This document shows, piece after piece, positions 1-7,668 of a stretch of DNA of 64,000 nt (positions are counted from its first letter, which is position 1; each line of letters starts with the position of its first letter). Source of the DNA: Winogradskya consettensis (GTDB taxonomy: Bacteria; Actinomycetota; Actinomycetes; Mycobacteriales; Micromonosporaceae); assembly GCF_018332715.1 (NCBI RefSeq), contig NZ_BOQP01000006.1, forward strand, positions 248,001-312,000, given 5' to 3'. The translations under genes were made by a program, and so were the position numbers. The notes beneath the pieces were generated by a model, which was not told the DNA's origin, did not search any database, and saw nothing but the letters and a program-made list of their open reading frames with translations.

Positions 1-1487
1 AGGGTGTGGGCGCGGGCCGAGTTGGCCAGGTTGCTGGACAGGTAGTAGCGGGTGGTCGAGGTGAAGTACGTGCTCAGGGCGCGGTACCAGATGGCCGCCG
101 CCTTGGCCCGGCCGATGCCGGTGACCGCCGGCGCGGAGCTGCAGACCGGAGAGGTTCCGTACGAGGTGGCGCCCGTACCCTCGGCCAGGTCGAAGAAGAA
201 GTGGTTGCCCGGGCCTGACGAGTAGTGGACGTCGACGCTGTTCGTGCTGGAGGACCAGCAGCCGTGGGAGGCGCCGTCGAGCGTCGGGTTGTACATGTAG
301 CGCAGCGGCGTACCGTCGCCGTTGATGTCGATCTCCTCGCCGATCTGGTAGTCGCCCGGGTCGGAGGTGTTGTTCGCCGAGAATTCGACCATCGTGCCGA
401 AGATGTCGCTGGTCGCCTCGTTGAGGCCGCCGGACTCACCGGTGTAGTTCAGGTTCGCCGTGTTCTCGGTGACGCCGTGCGACATCTCGTGCCCGGCGAC
501 GTCGAGGGAGACCAGCGGGTCCGCGTTGCCGGAGCCGTCGCCGTACGTCATCTGGGCGCCGTCCCAGAAGGCGTTGACGTAGCTGCTGCCGTAGTGGACG
601 CGGGACGGCACGCCGGCACCGGTGTTGAAGATGCCGTTGCGGCCGTGGTTGTTCTTGAAGTAGTCGAAGGTCAGCGCGGCGCCGTAGTGCGCGTCCACGG
701 CGGCCGACTGGTCGCTCGACTGCGCGCCCGTACCCCACGCATTGTCGGTGTCGGTCATGGTCGAGCAGGTCGTGGTGGTGTTGTTCATGTCGCACGTGTA
801 GCCGTTGCCGTGCGTGGGGTCGGTCAGCGTGTAGCTGCTGCCCGACTGAGTGGTGCTGAGCGTGACGGTGCCGACGTAGATGCCCCGGCCCGTACCGTCC
901 ACGGTCTCGATCTCGTCCCACGAGTCACGCACCGCACCGGTGGTGGCGTCCGTGACAACCTGCAGCCGGGACGGCGTCTGCCCGTCAACGGCCCAACCTT
1001 TGACCTCCGTCTGGTACGCCAGGACCGCACCGCCCGTGGAGGCGTCCACGATCTTCTCCGGGGTCCCCACCTCGGCGACCTTGCCCCGGAACGCCTTGGT
1101 GGCCGCAGCCGCCGCCGCGCTGGAGGAGACCTTGGCGGCAGTACCCAGCGAAAGTGGCTTGGTGAGCCCGACCGACGCCTTCTCGAAACTGCCGTCCGGC
1201 GCGGTGTGCACGACGGTGTCGCCGCCCCTGACGCGCAGGCCCTGATACGTACGGTCGTAGTGGACGTGCGCGGCGCCATCGGCGTCGACAGCGCTGCTGC
1301 GCACGGTGAACGCGTCCGAGGAACCGGCCTGCAACGCCGGGCGGTGCTCGGTGAGGGCACGCGAGGCCGCGGCCAGTGGCGTGACGGGAGCCGGCGGCGC
1401 CGCCGCGGCGGTTGCCACGGGGCCGACGCCTGCCATCAGCCCGCCCAGGAGCAGGGCGGCACTGACGGCCGACAGAGTTCGATTCAC
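1..1487 (-). CDS. Secreted M4 (thermolysin-like) neutral zinc metalloprotease, 3' end missing
   Basis: Extracellular zinc endopeptidase. GTG start at 1487 with AGGAGG 4 nt upstream. A signal peptide (about residues 1-30, Ala-rich c-region) is followed by an FTP/PepSY-like propeptide. The zinc site is complete: HEMSH at residues 333-337 (bases 477-491) and the third ligand Glu357 in NEATSD, exactly 20 residues after the second His as in thermolysin. Downstream, the VDVHYSSG segment carries the equivalent of catalytic His231. The reading frame is still open at base 1 (495 codons seen), so the extreme C-terminus and any appended domain lie outside the window. The gene is probably monocistronic and controlled through the palindrome at 1525-1556. 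Family assignment is secure. Confidence 0.93.
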   Translation of the reverse strand, partial: MNRTLSAVSAALLLGGLMAGVGPVATAAAAPPAPVTPLAAASRALTEHRPALQAGSSDAFTVRSSAVDADGAAHVHYDRTYQGLRVRGGDTVVHTAPDGSFEKASVGLTKPLSLGTAAKVSSSAAAAAATKAFRGKVAEVGTPEKIVDASTGGAVLAYQTEVKGWAVDGQTPSRLQVVTDATTGAVRDSWDEIETVDGTGRGIYVGTVTLSTTQSGSSYTLTDPTHGNGYTCDMNNTTTTCSTMTDTDNAWGTGAQSSDQSAAVDAHYGAALTFDYFKNNHGRNGIFNTGAGVPSRVHYGSSYVNAFWDGAQMTYGDGSGNADPLVSLDVAGHEMSHGVTENTANLNYTGESGGLNEATSDIFGTMVEFSANNTSDPGDYQIGEEIDINGDGTPLRYMYNPTLDGASHGCWSSSTNSVDVHYSSGPGNHFFFDLAEGTGATSYGTSPVCSSAPAVTGIGRAKAAAIWYRALSTYFTSTTRYYLSSNLANSARAHT

Positions 1488-1524
1488 TAGGTCCTCCTGA
1501 GACCGCAGGATCCGTAGCGGTAGC

Positions 1525-1556
1525 TACACATAGACATATAGCGATGTCTGTGTGTA
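1525..1556. promoter_or_regulatory. Palindromic operator candidate upstream of the metalloprotease
   Basis: Two 13-bp arms (TACACATAGACAT and ATGTCTGTGTGTA) match as an inverted repeat with one mismatch around a 6-bp AT-containing centre. It lies 38-69 bp before the metalloprotease start and overlaps TATATG/TATGTG sequences that could serve as a -10 box. This suggests a dimeric repressor or response regulator site; the regulator is unknown. Confidence 0.6.
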
Positions 1557-1653
1557 CGAGGAGGCTTCATGTTTCGGGCCGATGGTCCCCCAGTGGGAGG
1601 GATCGGGCATCCCAAAGATCCATAAGATCAAATATATGGAATCAGGGCCGCGC

Positions 1654-1818
1654 TCATTCGTCGTCGGAGTCGACGGTCCACGCGGCGAAGCCCGGCCCGA
1701 GAATCGCGGCGAAGATCATGACGACCCAGGCTGCCCAGGACCACCAGGGGAGCACCGAGTCCGGGCCGACCAGGTCGTTGGCGAGCTGGACCGCCTGATC
1801 GGTCAGGGTGCTGATCAC
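1654..1818 (-). CDS. 54-residue small single-span membrane protein
   Basis: Not recognised as a named family. GTG start at 1818, preceded by GAGGAG with about 8 nt spacing, which is a good ribosome binding site. The product has a short N-terminal amphipathic stretch, one hydrophobic span (roughly residues 24-48, beginning LPWWSWAAWVVMIF) and a charged DSDDE tail, so it is probably an inner-membrane microprotein. It sits alone between the metalloprotease promoter and the PPOX gene, all on the same strand. The evidence is the start signal, the hydrophobic span and the clean stop; no homologue is known to me. Confidence 0.55.
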   Translation of the reverse strand: MISTLTDQAVQLANDLVGPDSVLPWWSWAAWVVMIFAAILGPGFAAWTVDSDDE

Positions 1819-1973
1819 GCGTGGGCTCCTCGGCTCGGTGGGCCCTCCCTATCGGCGGGCCGGACCTGGACCTTAGGGCGCATCTGAGGGATCACGGCGA
1901 GGCTGCGGCGAGGTCGAGGTTTCGTGTCGCAAGGGGGATTCGCGTCCGCCTGCAGGCGGGCGATTGCCGCCTG

Positions 1974-2555
1974 CTAGTCACGCACCGCGTCATCGGCGCC
2001 GGCGAGGGCGAGTTGAGCGAGACGAACGCGGGCGGCGCCTGTGCTTTTGATCATTGCGCCGAAGGACGGGACCGTTGCGGGGGAAGGCCAGCCGGACTGG
2101 TCCCAGACCGAGCCGCGCCTGAAGGACTGGCCGCAGTGCAGGAAGAGCTCGTCGACCTCGAGGATCACGCCGAGCGGGGCGTCGGTGAAGTCGGGGTCGC
2201 GGTGCAGGGAGGCGTGCCCGTTGACGCGGAGGGTCTCGTCGCGGCCCGGGACGATGAAGAGCATGCCGATCTGGGGGCACTGCAGGATGTTGCGGAAGCT
2301 GTCGAGGCGGCGGTTGCCGGGGCGGTCGCCGAACGCGAGGCGCTTCTCGTCGAGGACCGTGATGGCGCCGGGGGTCTCGCCGCGGGGTGAGACGTCGACC
2401 GTGCCGTCGGCCGCCGTCGTGGCGAGCAGGAAGAACGTGGCAGCGCTCAGGAAGCGGGCGCTCTCCTCGTCGATGACCGTGATCGCCTTGTCGCGCAGCT
2501 CGGGGTGCGGGTGGTCGATGACCTCTCGCAGCTGCTCCTCGGTGGTGATCCTCAT
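1974..2555 (-). CDS. FMN-dependent PPOX-family protein (MSMEG_1061-like)
   Basis: Pyridoxamine 5'-phosphate oxidase-like split-barrel protein, 193 aa, expected to bind FMN or another flavin and act as a small cytosolic reductase. The sequence has the family pattern ATTAADGTVDVSPRGE, then LAFGDRPGNRRLDSFRNI and the C-terminal LHCGQSFRRGSVWD segment. Its ATG (2555-2553) shares one base with the TGA of the ABC ATPase gene upstream (TGATG), so translation is probably coupled and it is the last gene of the siderophore-uptake operon. A role in reducing imported ferric siderophore is inference from context; the family also includes F420- and heme-linked members. Confidence 0.85.
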   Translation of the reverse strand: MRITTEEQLREVIDHPHPELRDKAITVIDEESARFLSAATFFLLATTAADGTVDVSPRGETPGAITVLDEKRLAFGDRPGNRRLDSFRNILQCPQIGMLFIVPGRDETLRVNGHASLHRDPDFTDAPLGVILEVDELFLHCGQSFRRGSVWDQSGWPSPATVPSFGAMIKSTGAARVRLAQLALAGADDAVRD

Positions 2556-3364
2556 CAGCTGACTCCTCCGGTGCGGTGCCGTCCGATGGGGACGATCATG
2601 GGGGTACGCGAGACGGGGTCCGGAACCACCTGGCAGCGCATGTCGAACACGTCCTCGACGACCTGTTCGGTGAGGACCACGCCCGGATCACCCGCGGCGA
2701 CGATCGCGCCGTCCTTCATCACGACGAGGTGGTCGGCGTAGCGGCAGGCGAGGTTCAGCTCGTGCAGCACCATCACCACGGTCGCGCCCTCGGACTCGTT
2801 GAGATCGGTGAGCAGGTCGAGAACCTCCACCTGGTGGCTCAGGTCCAGGTAGGTGGTGGGTTCGTCGAGGAGCAGGATGCCCGTACGCTGCGCGAGCGCC
2901 ATGGCGATCCACACGCGCTGCCGCTGCCCGCCGGAGAGCTCGTCGACCGACCGCGCGGCGAGCTCCAGCGTGCCGGTGGCCGTCAGAGCCGCCGTGACCG
3001 CGGCGTCGTCCTCGGCCGTCCAACGCCGGAAGTAGCCCTGATGCGGGTGCCTGCCCCGGCTCACCAGGTCGGCGACGGTGATGCCGTCCGGCGCGATCGG
3101 GCCCTGCGGCAGGATGCCGAGTTTGAGCGCGACGTCCTTGCTCGGCGTCGAGTGGATCGATCTGCCGTCGAGCAGCACGCTCCCCGAGGAGGCCGGCAGC
3201 AGCCGTGCGAGGCCGCGCAGGAACGTCGACTTCCCGCAGGCGTTCGGCCCCACGATGACGGTGACCTTGCCGGCCGGGATCTCGAGGGTCAGGTTGTCGA
3301 CGACGTGCCGGTCGCCGTAGCCGAGGGAGAGTTCCTCGGCTCGCAGGGTGGACGGTGCGGGCAC
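2555..3364 (-). CDS. Ferric-siderophore ABC transporter, ATP-binding protein (FepC/FecE type)
   Basis: Cytoplasmic ATPase of an iron-siderophore importer, 269 aa. The Walker A (GPNACGKST), signature (LSGGQRQRVWIA) and Walker B (ILLLDEPTTYLD) motifs are all intact, and an FepC-like H-loop (MVLHELNLA) follows. GTG start at 3364, chosen because GAGGAG lies 7 nt upstream and the N-terminus then begins VPAPSTLRAEELSLGYG. It follows the second permease gene with a 2-nt gap, so its ribosome binding site lies inside that gene's last codons. It works with the two permeases and the lipoprotein encoded just upstream. Confidence 0.95.
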   Translation of the reverse strand: MPAPSTLRAEELSLGYGDRHVVDNLTLEIPAGKVTVIVGPNACGKSTFLRGLARLLPASSGSVLLDGRSIHSTPSKDVALKLGILPQGPIAPDGITVADLVSRGRHPHQGYFRRWTAEDDAAVTAALTATGTLELAARSVDELSGGQRQRVWIAMALAQRTGILLLDEPTTYLDLSHQVEVLDLLTDLNESEGATVVMVLHELNLACRYADHLVVMKDGAIVAAGDPGVVLTEQVVEDVFDMRCQVVPDPVSRTPMIVPIGRHRTGGVS

Positions 3365-3366
3365 GG

Positions 3367-4395
3367 TCAAGCTCCTCGTCCGGTTCGATTGGCCGTGGCT
3401 AGCAGCCAAAGCAGGTAGGGCGCGCCGATGATGCCGGTGACGACGCCGACCGGGAACTGGGTCGCGCCGAGCAGGTGTGATCCGATGAAGTCGCCGGCGA
3501 GCACGATCGCCGCGCCCACGAGCCCGGCCGGGAGCAGCACCGGGCGTCCGCCGCCGACCATCCGCGCGGCGATCGGCCCGGACATGAACGCGATGTACGA
3601 GATCGGGCCGGCCGCCGCGGTCGCCGTGCCCGCCAGGCAGACGCCGACGATCAGCAGAAGCAGGCGGCCGCGTTCGACGTGCAGGCCGAGGCCGCGGGCC
3701 ACGTCGTCGCCGAGCTGCAGCCCGGTCAGCGGCCGCCCGAGCAGCAACGCACCCGGCACGAGGACCAGCGAGGCAATCGCCAGCGGAACCACGTTGTCCC
3801 AGGTGCGCCCGTTGAGGCTGCCGGCGAGCCAGATCAGCGCCTCCTGCGCCGCCCGCACGTCGGCGCGGGTCAGCAGGAACGAGGTCAGACCGGCCATGGC
3901 CGCGCCGATCCCGATGCCGACGAGCACGAACCGGTAGCCGCCGACGCTGCCGCCACGCCAGGCGAACAGGTAGATGATCATTGCGGTGACCAGCGCGCCG
4001 CCGAGGGCGACCAGCGAGAGCACCGGGCCGCTGGTGGAGAGCACCACGATGGACAGTACGGCTGCCGTGGTCGCGCCCGAGGTGACGCCGATGACGTCGG
4101 GACTGGCCAGCGGGTTGCGCAGCAGTTGCTGGAAGATCGCCCCGGCGAGCCCGAACGACACCCCGGCGAGCACGCCGACGAGCGCCCGGGGCAGCCGCAG
4201 CGTCTGCACGATGTAGTCGACCTGCGGCGGCGTCGGCTGTCCGAGCAGGGACCGGACGACGTCGGGCAGTGAGACCTGGAAAGACCCGTAGGACAGGCTC
4301 AGCGCGAAGAGCGCGACGACGGCAACCGCAAGACCGATCGTGACGGTACGCGCGCGGCGCGATTCGTGGCGGCGGGTTGCCGCGACGACGCTCAC
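3367..4395 (-). CDS. Ferric-siderophore ABC transporter permease (FecCD family, second subunit)
   Basis: 342-aa polytopic inner-membrane permease of the BtuC/FecCD family with about nine to ten hydrophobic spans. Family landmarks include the RLPRALVGVLAGVSFGLAG segment after the first helices and GPISYIAFMSGPIAARMVGG near the C-terminus, which contributes the ATPase-coupling loop. Its ATG overlaps the stop of the preceding permease by four bases (ATGA). It should form a heterodimer with that neighbour and carry iron-siderophore from the lipoprotein into the cytoplasm. Confidence 0.95.
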   Translation of the reverse strand: MSVVAATRRHESRRARTVTIGLAVAVVALFALSLSYGSFQVSLPDVVRSLLGQPTPPQVDYIVQTLRLPRALVGVLAGVSFGLAGAIFQQLLRNPLASPDVIGVTSGATTAAVLSIVVLSTSGPVLSLVALGGALVTAMIIYLFAWRGGSVGGYRFVLVGIGIGAAMAGLTSFLLTRADVRAAQEALIWLAGSLNGRTWDNVVPLAIASLVLVPGALLLGRPLTGLQLGDDVARGLGLHVERGRLLLLIVGVCLAGTATAAAGPISYIAFMSGPIAARMVGGGRPVLLPAGLVGAAIVLAGDFIGSHLLGATQFPVGVVTGIIGAPYLLWLLATANRTGRGA

Positions 4396-5411
4396 AGCTC
4401 CGCCAACCGGCGCCGGCGTGCGAGGGCCACGAAGATGGGTGCGCCGATGATCGCGGTGAGCACGCCGACCTGGACCTCACCGGGCTGGGCGATCACCCGC
4501 CCGAGAACATCGGCGAGAAGCAGGAGCAAAGGCGCGAGAAGCATGGAGTACGGCAGCAGCCAGCGGTGATCCGGCCCCGTGATGATCCGGGCGACGTGCG
4601 GGACGACGAGCCCGACGAAGACCAGCGGGCCGGCCATCGCGGTCGCCGTGCCGCAGAGGATCACGACGGCGGCCGCGGCGACGAGCCGGGCGACGCCGAT
4701 GTTCTGGCCCAGCGAGGTCGCCACGTCGTCGCCGAGCGCGAGGGCGTTGAGCAGCCGCGCCGAGGCGAGGGCGATCACCACGCCGACGATCAGGAACGGC
4801 GTGCCCTGCTTCGCGATGTCCATCCCCCGGCCGGCCAGCGAACCGACCTGCCAGAACCGGAACTGGTCGTAGGTCTGCACATCGGTGACCAGCACCGCCG
4901 TGGTGAACGAGAGCAGAGCCGCGGTCAGCGCGGTGCCGGCGATGGCCAGCTTGACGGGGGTGGCACCGCCGCGGCCCATCGAGCCGATCGTGTAGACCAC
5001 CACGGACGCCAGCGCGGCACCCGCGAAGCCGAACCAGACGTAGCCGGTGAGGCTGGTGACGCCGAAGACGCTGATGCCGACGACCACGAAGAGCCCGGCG
5101 CCGGCGTTGACCCCGAGGATGCCCGGGTCGGCCAGCGGGTTACGGGTCACCGCCTGGATGATCGCGCCGGCGAGGCCCAGGGCGAGCCCGGCGAGCAGGC
5201 CGATCAGGGTGCGCGGGATGCGTACCTCGGTGACGATGAGGCTGTCGCGGACCGAGTCGTCGGGGTGCACGAGCGCCTCCAGCACCGTGCCGAACGGCAC
5301 GTGCTGGGAACCGACGGCGAGGCTGAGCAACGCCGCACCGGCGAGGGCCGCCGCGAGCACCACGAGACCTGTGGTGAGCGCGACGGCCCGGCGGACGCGG
5401 GTGTCCGGCAT
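4392..5411 (-). CDS. Ferric-siderophore ABC transporter permease (FecCD family, first subunit)
   Basis: 339-aa FecCD-type permease starting MPDTRVRRAVALTTG, with an N-terminal span and the conserved RIPRTLIGLLAGLALGLAGA motif. The C-terminal GPLVFVGLVVPHVARIITG loop couples to the ATPase. It lies 6 nt after the substrate-binding lipoprotein gene and overlaps the next permease. It is a paralogue of that permease, and heteromeric permease pairs of this kind are typical of siderophore importers. Confidence 0.95.
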   Translation of the reverse strand: MPDTRVRRAVALTTGLVVLAAALAGAALLSLAVGSQHVPFGTVLEALVHPDDSVRDSLIVTEVRIPRTLIGLLAGLALGLAGAIIQAVTRNPLADPGILGVNAGAGLFVVVGISVFGVTSLTGYVWFGFAGAALASVVVYTIGSMGRGGATPVKLAIAGTALTAALLSFTTAVLVTDVQTYDQFRFWQVGSLAGRGMDIAKQGTPFLIVGVVIALASARLLNALALGDDVATSLGQNIGVARLVAAAAVVILCGTATAMAGPLVFVGLVVPHVARIITGPDHRWLLPYSMLLAPLLLLLADVLGRVIAQPGEVQVGVLTAIIGAPIFVALARRRRLAEL

Positions 5412-5417
5412 GGTTGG

Positions 5418-6434
5418 TCAGCCGGCCAGCGCGGCGGCGAGCAGCGGCGGAACCTTGTCCAGGGCGTACTTCAGGCCCAGCACGGAGTTGCTGGAGAACG
5501 CGGTCGAGATGCCGTTGTCGTCCAGGTAGACGACGTGACCGGCCTTGACCGACGGCACGGCCTGCAGCAGCTTGTCGCTCTTCACGTCGGCAGCGGTCAC
5601 GCCGATCATGAAGACCGTCGTGAGGTCGGCGTCGAGCAGGCTGACCTTCTCCTGCGACAGCGGGATGAAGAAGCTGTCGGCCTTGAGCGCCTCGACCGCG
5701 GGTGCGTCCTTGAAGCCGAGCTTCTGCAGGAAGTCGACCCGGCCGTCACCGCTGACGTAGGCGCCCCAGCCCGTGCCGGACTTCACGCCCGCGCTCACGG
5801 TCTTGTCCTTGAACTGCGGGTTCGCGGCGGCAACCGAGGCGAACTGCGCCTCCAGGTCGCTCTTGAGCTTGGCGGCCTCGGCGGTCTTGCCCAGCGCCTT
5901 GCTCACCAGGTCGAGCTGCTGCTCCCAGGTGGTCTTGTACGCCTCGCCACCCTTGGGGATGTCGACGACCGGCACGCCGAGCGCGTTGATCTGGTCGTAG
6001 CGCGCCTTGTCACCGCTCGCGCGGGTGTCGAGGATCAGGTCGGGCTTGAGCGCCGCGATCTTCTCCATGTCGAGCTCCAGGGTGCCGACCTTCTCGGGCG
6101 GGGTCGTGTACTTGCCCTGGTTCCAGACGCCCTGGCCGTCGCCCTCGAAGGCCATCCAGTTGGCATCGCCCACCGGCTGCACGCCGAGCGCGAGCGCCAC
6201 CTCGGCGTCGCTCCAGCCCAGGGTCACCACCCGGGTCGGCTGCTTCGGGATGGTCACATCACCGAACGCGGTGGTGACGGTGACCGGGAACTGGTCCCCG
6301 GCGGCGGACGAGGACGCAGCCGGAGCAGCGCTGTCGTCCTCCTCCGTGCCGGTCGTCGTGCACGCGCTCAGGGTCACGGCGGCCGCAACGGCGGCGAGCA
6401 GCACCCGGCGCCCTCGGTTGGGAACGAAACGCAT
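5418..6434 (-). CDS. Iron-siderophore ABC transporter substrate-binding lipoprotein
   Basis: First gene of the uptake operon, 338 aa. It has a lipoprotein signal peptide with lipobox LSAC (Cys near residue 25) followed by an acidic, Ser/Ala-rich linker. The FepB/FhuD-like fold is indicated by VTIPKQPTRVVTLGWSD at the start and LKPDLILDTRASGD mid-protein. It is expected to be anchored outside the membrane and to deliver ferric siderophore to the FecCD permeases. A GGAG lies 9 nt before the ATG. Iron repression through the box at 6457-6475 is likely. Confidence 0.94.
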   Translation of the reverse strand: MRFVPNRGRRVLLAAVAAAVTLSACTTTGTEEDDSAAPAASSSAAGDQFPVTVTTAFGDVTIPKQPTRVVTLGWSDAEVALALGVQPVGDANWMAFEGDGQGVWNQGKYTTPPEKVGTLELDMEKIAALKPDLILDTRASGDKARYDQINALGVPVVDIPKGGEAYKTTWEQQLDLVSKALGKTAEAAKLKSDLEAQFASVAAANPQFKDKTVSAGVKSGTGWGAYVSGDGRVDFLQKLGFKDAPAVEALKADSFFIPLSQEKVSLLDADLTTVFMIGVTAADVKSDKLLQAVPSVKAGHVVYLDDNGISTAFSSNSVLGLKYALDKVPPLLAAALAG

Positions 6435-6456
6435 ATGTGATGACTCCGTGGTCTTG

Positions 6457-6475
6457 AAAGGTTTGCCTTACCTAA
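6457..6475 (-). promoter_or_regulatory. IdeR/DmdR1-type iron box
   Basis: On the minus strand the 19-mer reads TTAGGTAAGGCAAACCTTT, close to the established actinobacterial iron box TTAGGTTAGGCTAACCTAA. It lies 23 bp upstream of the lipoprotein start, where a Fe(II)-bound DtxR-family repressor would block transcription. Confidence 0.88.
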
Positions 6476-6635
6476 CAATGCCTACCACTTGATCACCAAG
6501 TCGATGCGGAAAAGGTCACACAGGAAGCCCTTCCGCCCTCGCGAGCTTCCCAAAATACGCGTCAAGGCAGCACGCTCAGTAACTGACCGCGTCGTGACCA
6601 GCTCTTCCAGTGCCCTCCCGGGCATCGACGATGGA

Positions 6636-6728
6636 GTGACCGACACTGCGAAGTTCTTTGCCGATATGTACGCCGTCCGCGCCCTGCCCATCGCGGCGGC
6701 GCTCATCTGGCTCGCACTGCGCGGCTAG
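6636..6728 (+). CDS. Possible 30-residue hydrophobic peptide or gene remnant
   Basis: From GTG 6636 the frame encodes VTDTAKFFADMYAVRAL and then a hydrophobic stretch ending in WLALRG. It resembles the first transmembrane segment of a small DoxX/DUF4267-like membrane protein that stops abruptly, so it may be a truncated remnant. A longer in-frame start at 6504 is also open but that N-terminus looks non-coding. The rest of 6476-6809 shows nothing else except the hairpin at 6773-6804. Weak evidence. Confidence 0.25.
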   Translation: MTDTAKFFADMYAVRALPIAAALIWLALRG

Positions 6729-6772
6729 CGCCGGGACCGGCCCGACCCGGCCTGATCCGATGCTGCTGGCCG

Positions 6773-6804
6773 GCCGGGGGCGCTCATCGGCGAGCGCCCC
6801 CGGC
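6773..6804. terminator. Strong hairpin, bidirectional terminator candidate
   Basis: A perfect 13-bp stem (GCCGGGGGCGCTC with its reverse complement) around a 6-nt loop. It lies 5 bases past the stop of the probable immunity gene (minus strand). There is no U-tract, which is common for actinobacterial terminators. Confidence 0.75.
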
Positions 6805-6809
6805 GTTGA

Positions 6810-7658
6810 TCAGCGGAAGACGGAGACCGCGACCAGCGCGGAATCCGGGCCGGCGACGAGCGGCCACGCCTGGCAGCCCGCGTCCGGAAACAGCAGCTCG
6901 GCATCACCCTCGACAACCGCGATGCCCCGGGCTTCGGCGTCCTGGCGGACCTCGGACCACGATCGCCCGAGCACCGCCATCCCCTCGATCAGGGGCACGG
7001 TCGGGTCGGTGGCCGTCACTCGCACGACGGTGTCCGCGCTGTCGTACAGCACGACCATGCGTACCTCCAGGAATTTGTCCTGGCTCGCGCCGCCCATCTC
7101 GGCGGTGCTCGCAAAACCAGGGCCGAGCAGGGCACGCACCTGCTCTCTGCCGGCACCCAGCTCAGGACCGCCGTCGAAGCCCCGGCCGGCCTCGACCGGG
7201 AACTCTCCTTCCGGGTCCGTGTCCGGGTCGTCCGCGGGGAAGAAGTCGACGGCCGACGGACCGGCGGAGCCGGCGGATACCAGCAGCGAGTGGAATGTCT
7301 CTTCCTTCACCTCGCCGAGGGTCACGCCGAGCTCTGCCAGCGTCCAGTCGCCGTCCTGCTGCGTCGCGACGACGCCCCCCGCCTGGAGTTCGGCAAGGAC
7401 CTCCTGAGCGGGCCGCCCGAGCAACCGGACACCCCGCAGGACCGGATCCGCCCATCTGGTTGCCTCGACCGACCGCAGCCGGTCATCCGTCCCGAACGTC
7501 AGGAACAGGCCCGCCTCGGCGTAATAGTCCAGGGCCGTCAGGGAGTGCGGCGCGCGGCGGAACGTCTCGCGCTGCTCCCCCATGACCCGCCGGGTGTCGG
7601 CCCGCGACATGCCGAACCTCAGGCCGCCGACACTTTCGAGAGGTTGTACGTCCTGCAC
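6810..7658 (-). CDS. Probable immunity protein for the upstream polymorphic toxin
   Basis: 282-aa cytosolic protein with no signal peptide and no family I can name. GTG start at 7658, chosen because GGAGG sits 5 nt upstream; that site begins immediately after the toxin stop, leaving only a 10-nt gap. It opens with GGLRFGMSRADTRRVMG, and a related GREQVRALLGPGF element appears around residue 170, suggesting two copies of one small alpha/beta module. Acidic overall. Position directly behind a toxin with a variable nuclease tip is the classic place for an immunity gene; this function is inferred from context only. Confidence 0.6.
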   Translation of the reverse strand: MQDVQPLESVGGLRFGMSRADTRRVMGEQRETFRRAPHSLTALDYYAEAGLFLTFGTDDRLRSVEATRWADPVLRGVRLLGRPAQEVLAELQAGGVVATQQDGDWTLAELGVTLGEVKEETFHSLLVSAGSAGPSAVDFFPADDPDTDPEGEFPVEAGRGFDGGPELGAGREQVRALLGPGFASTAEMGGASQDKFLEVRMVVLYDSADTVVRVTATDPTVPLIEGMAVLGRSWSEVRQDAEARGIAVVEGDAELLFPDAGCQAWPLVAGPDSALVAVSVFR

Positions 7659-7668
7659 TGGTCCTCCG

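Noticed and set aside
1617..1643. GATCCATA / TATGGAATC inverted repeat downstream of the 54-residue ORF
   Set aside because: Arms are unequal and the stem would be weak; neither a convincing terminator nor operator.
1552..1887. Plus-strand 111-residue frame upstream of the PPOX gene
   Set aside because: No binding site or domain; it lies antisense to the 54-residue membrane ORF, which has a better start signal.
4392..5411. Siderophore biosynthesis next to the uptake genes
   Set aside because: No NRPS or IucA/IucC-type synthetase occurs in the window; only uptake is encoded.
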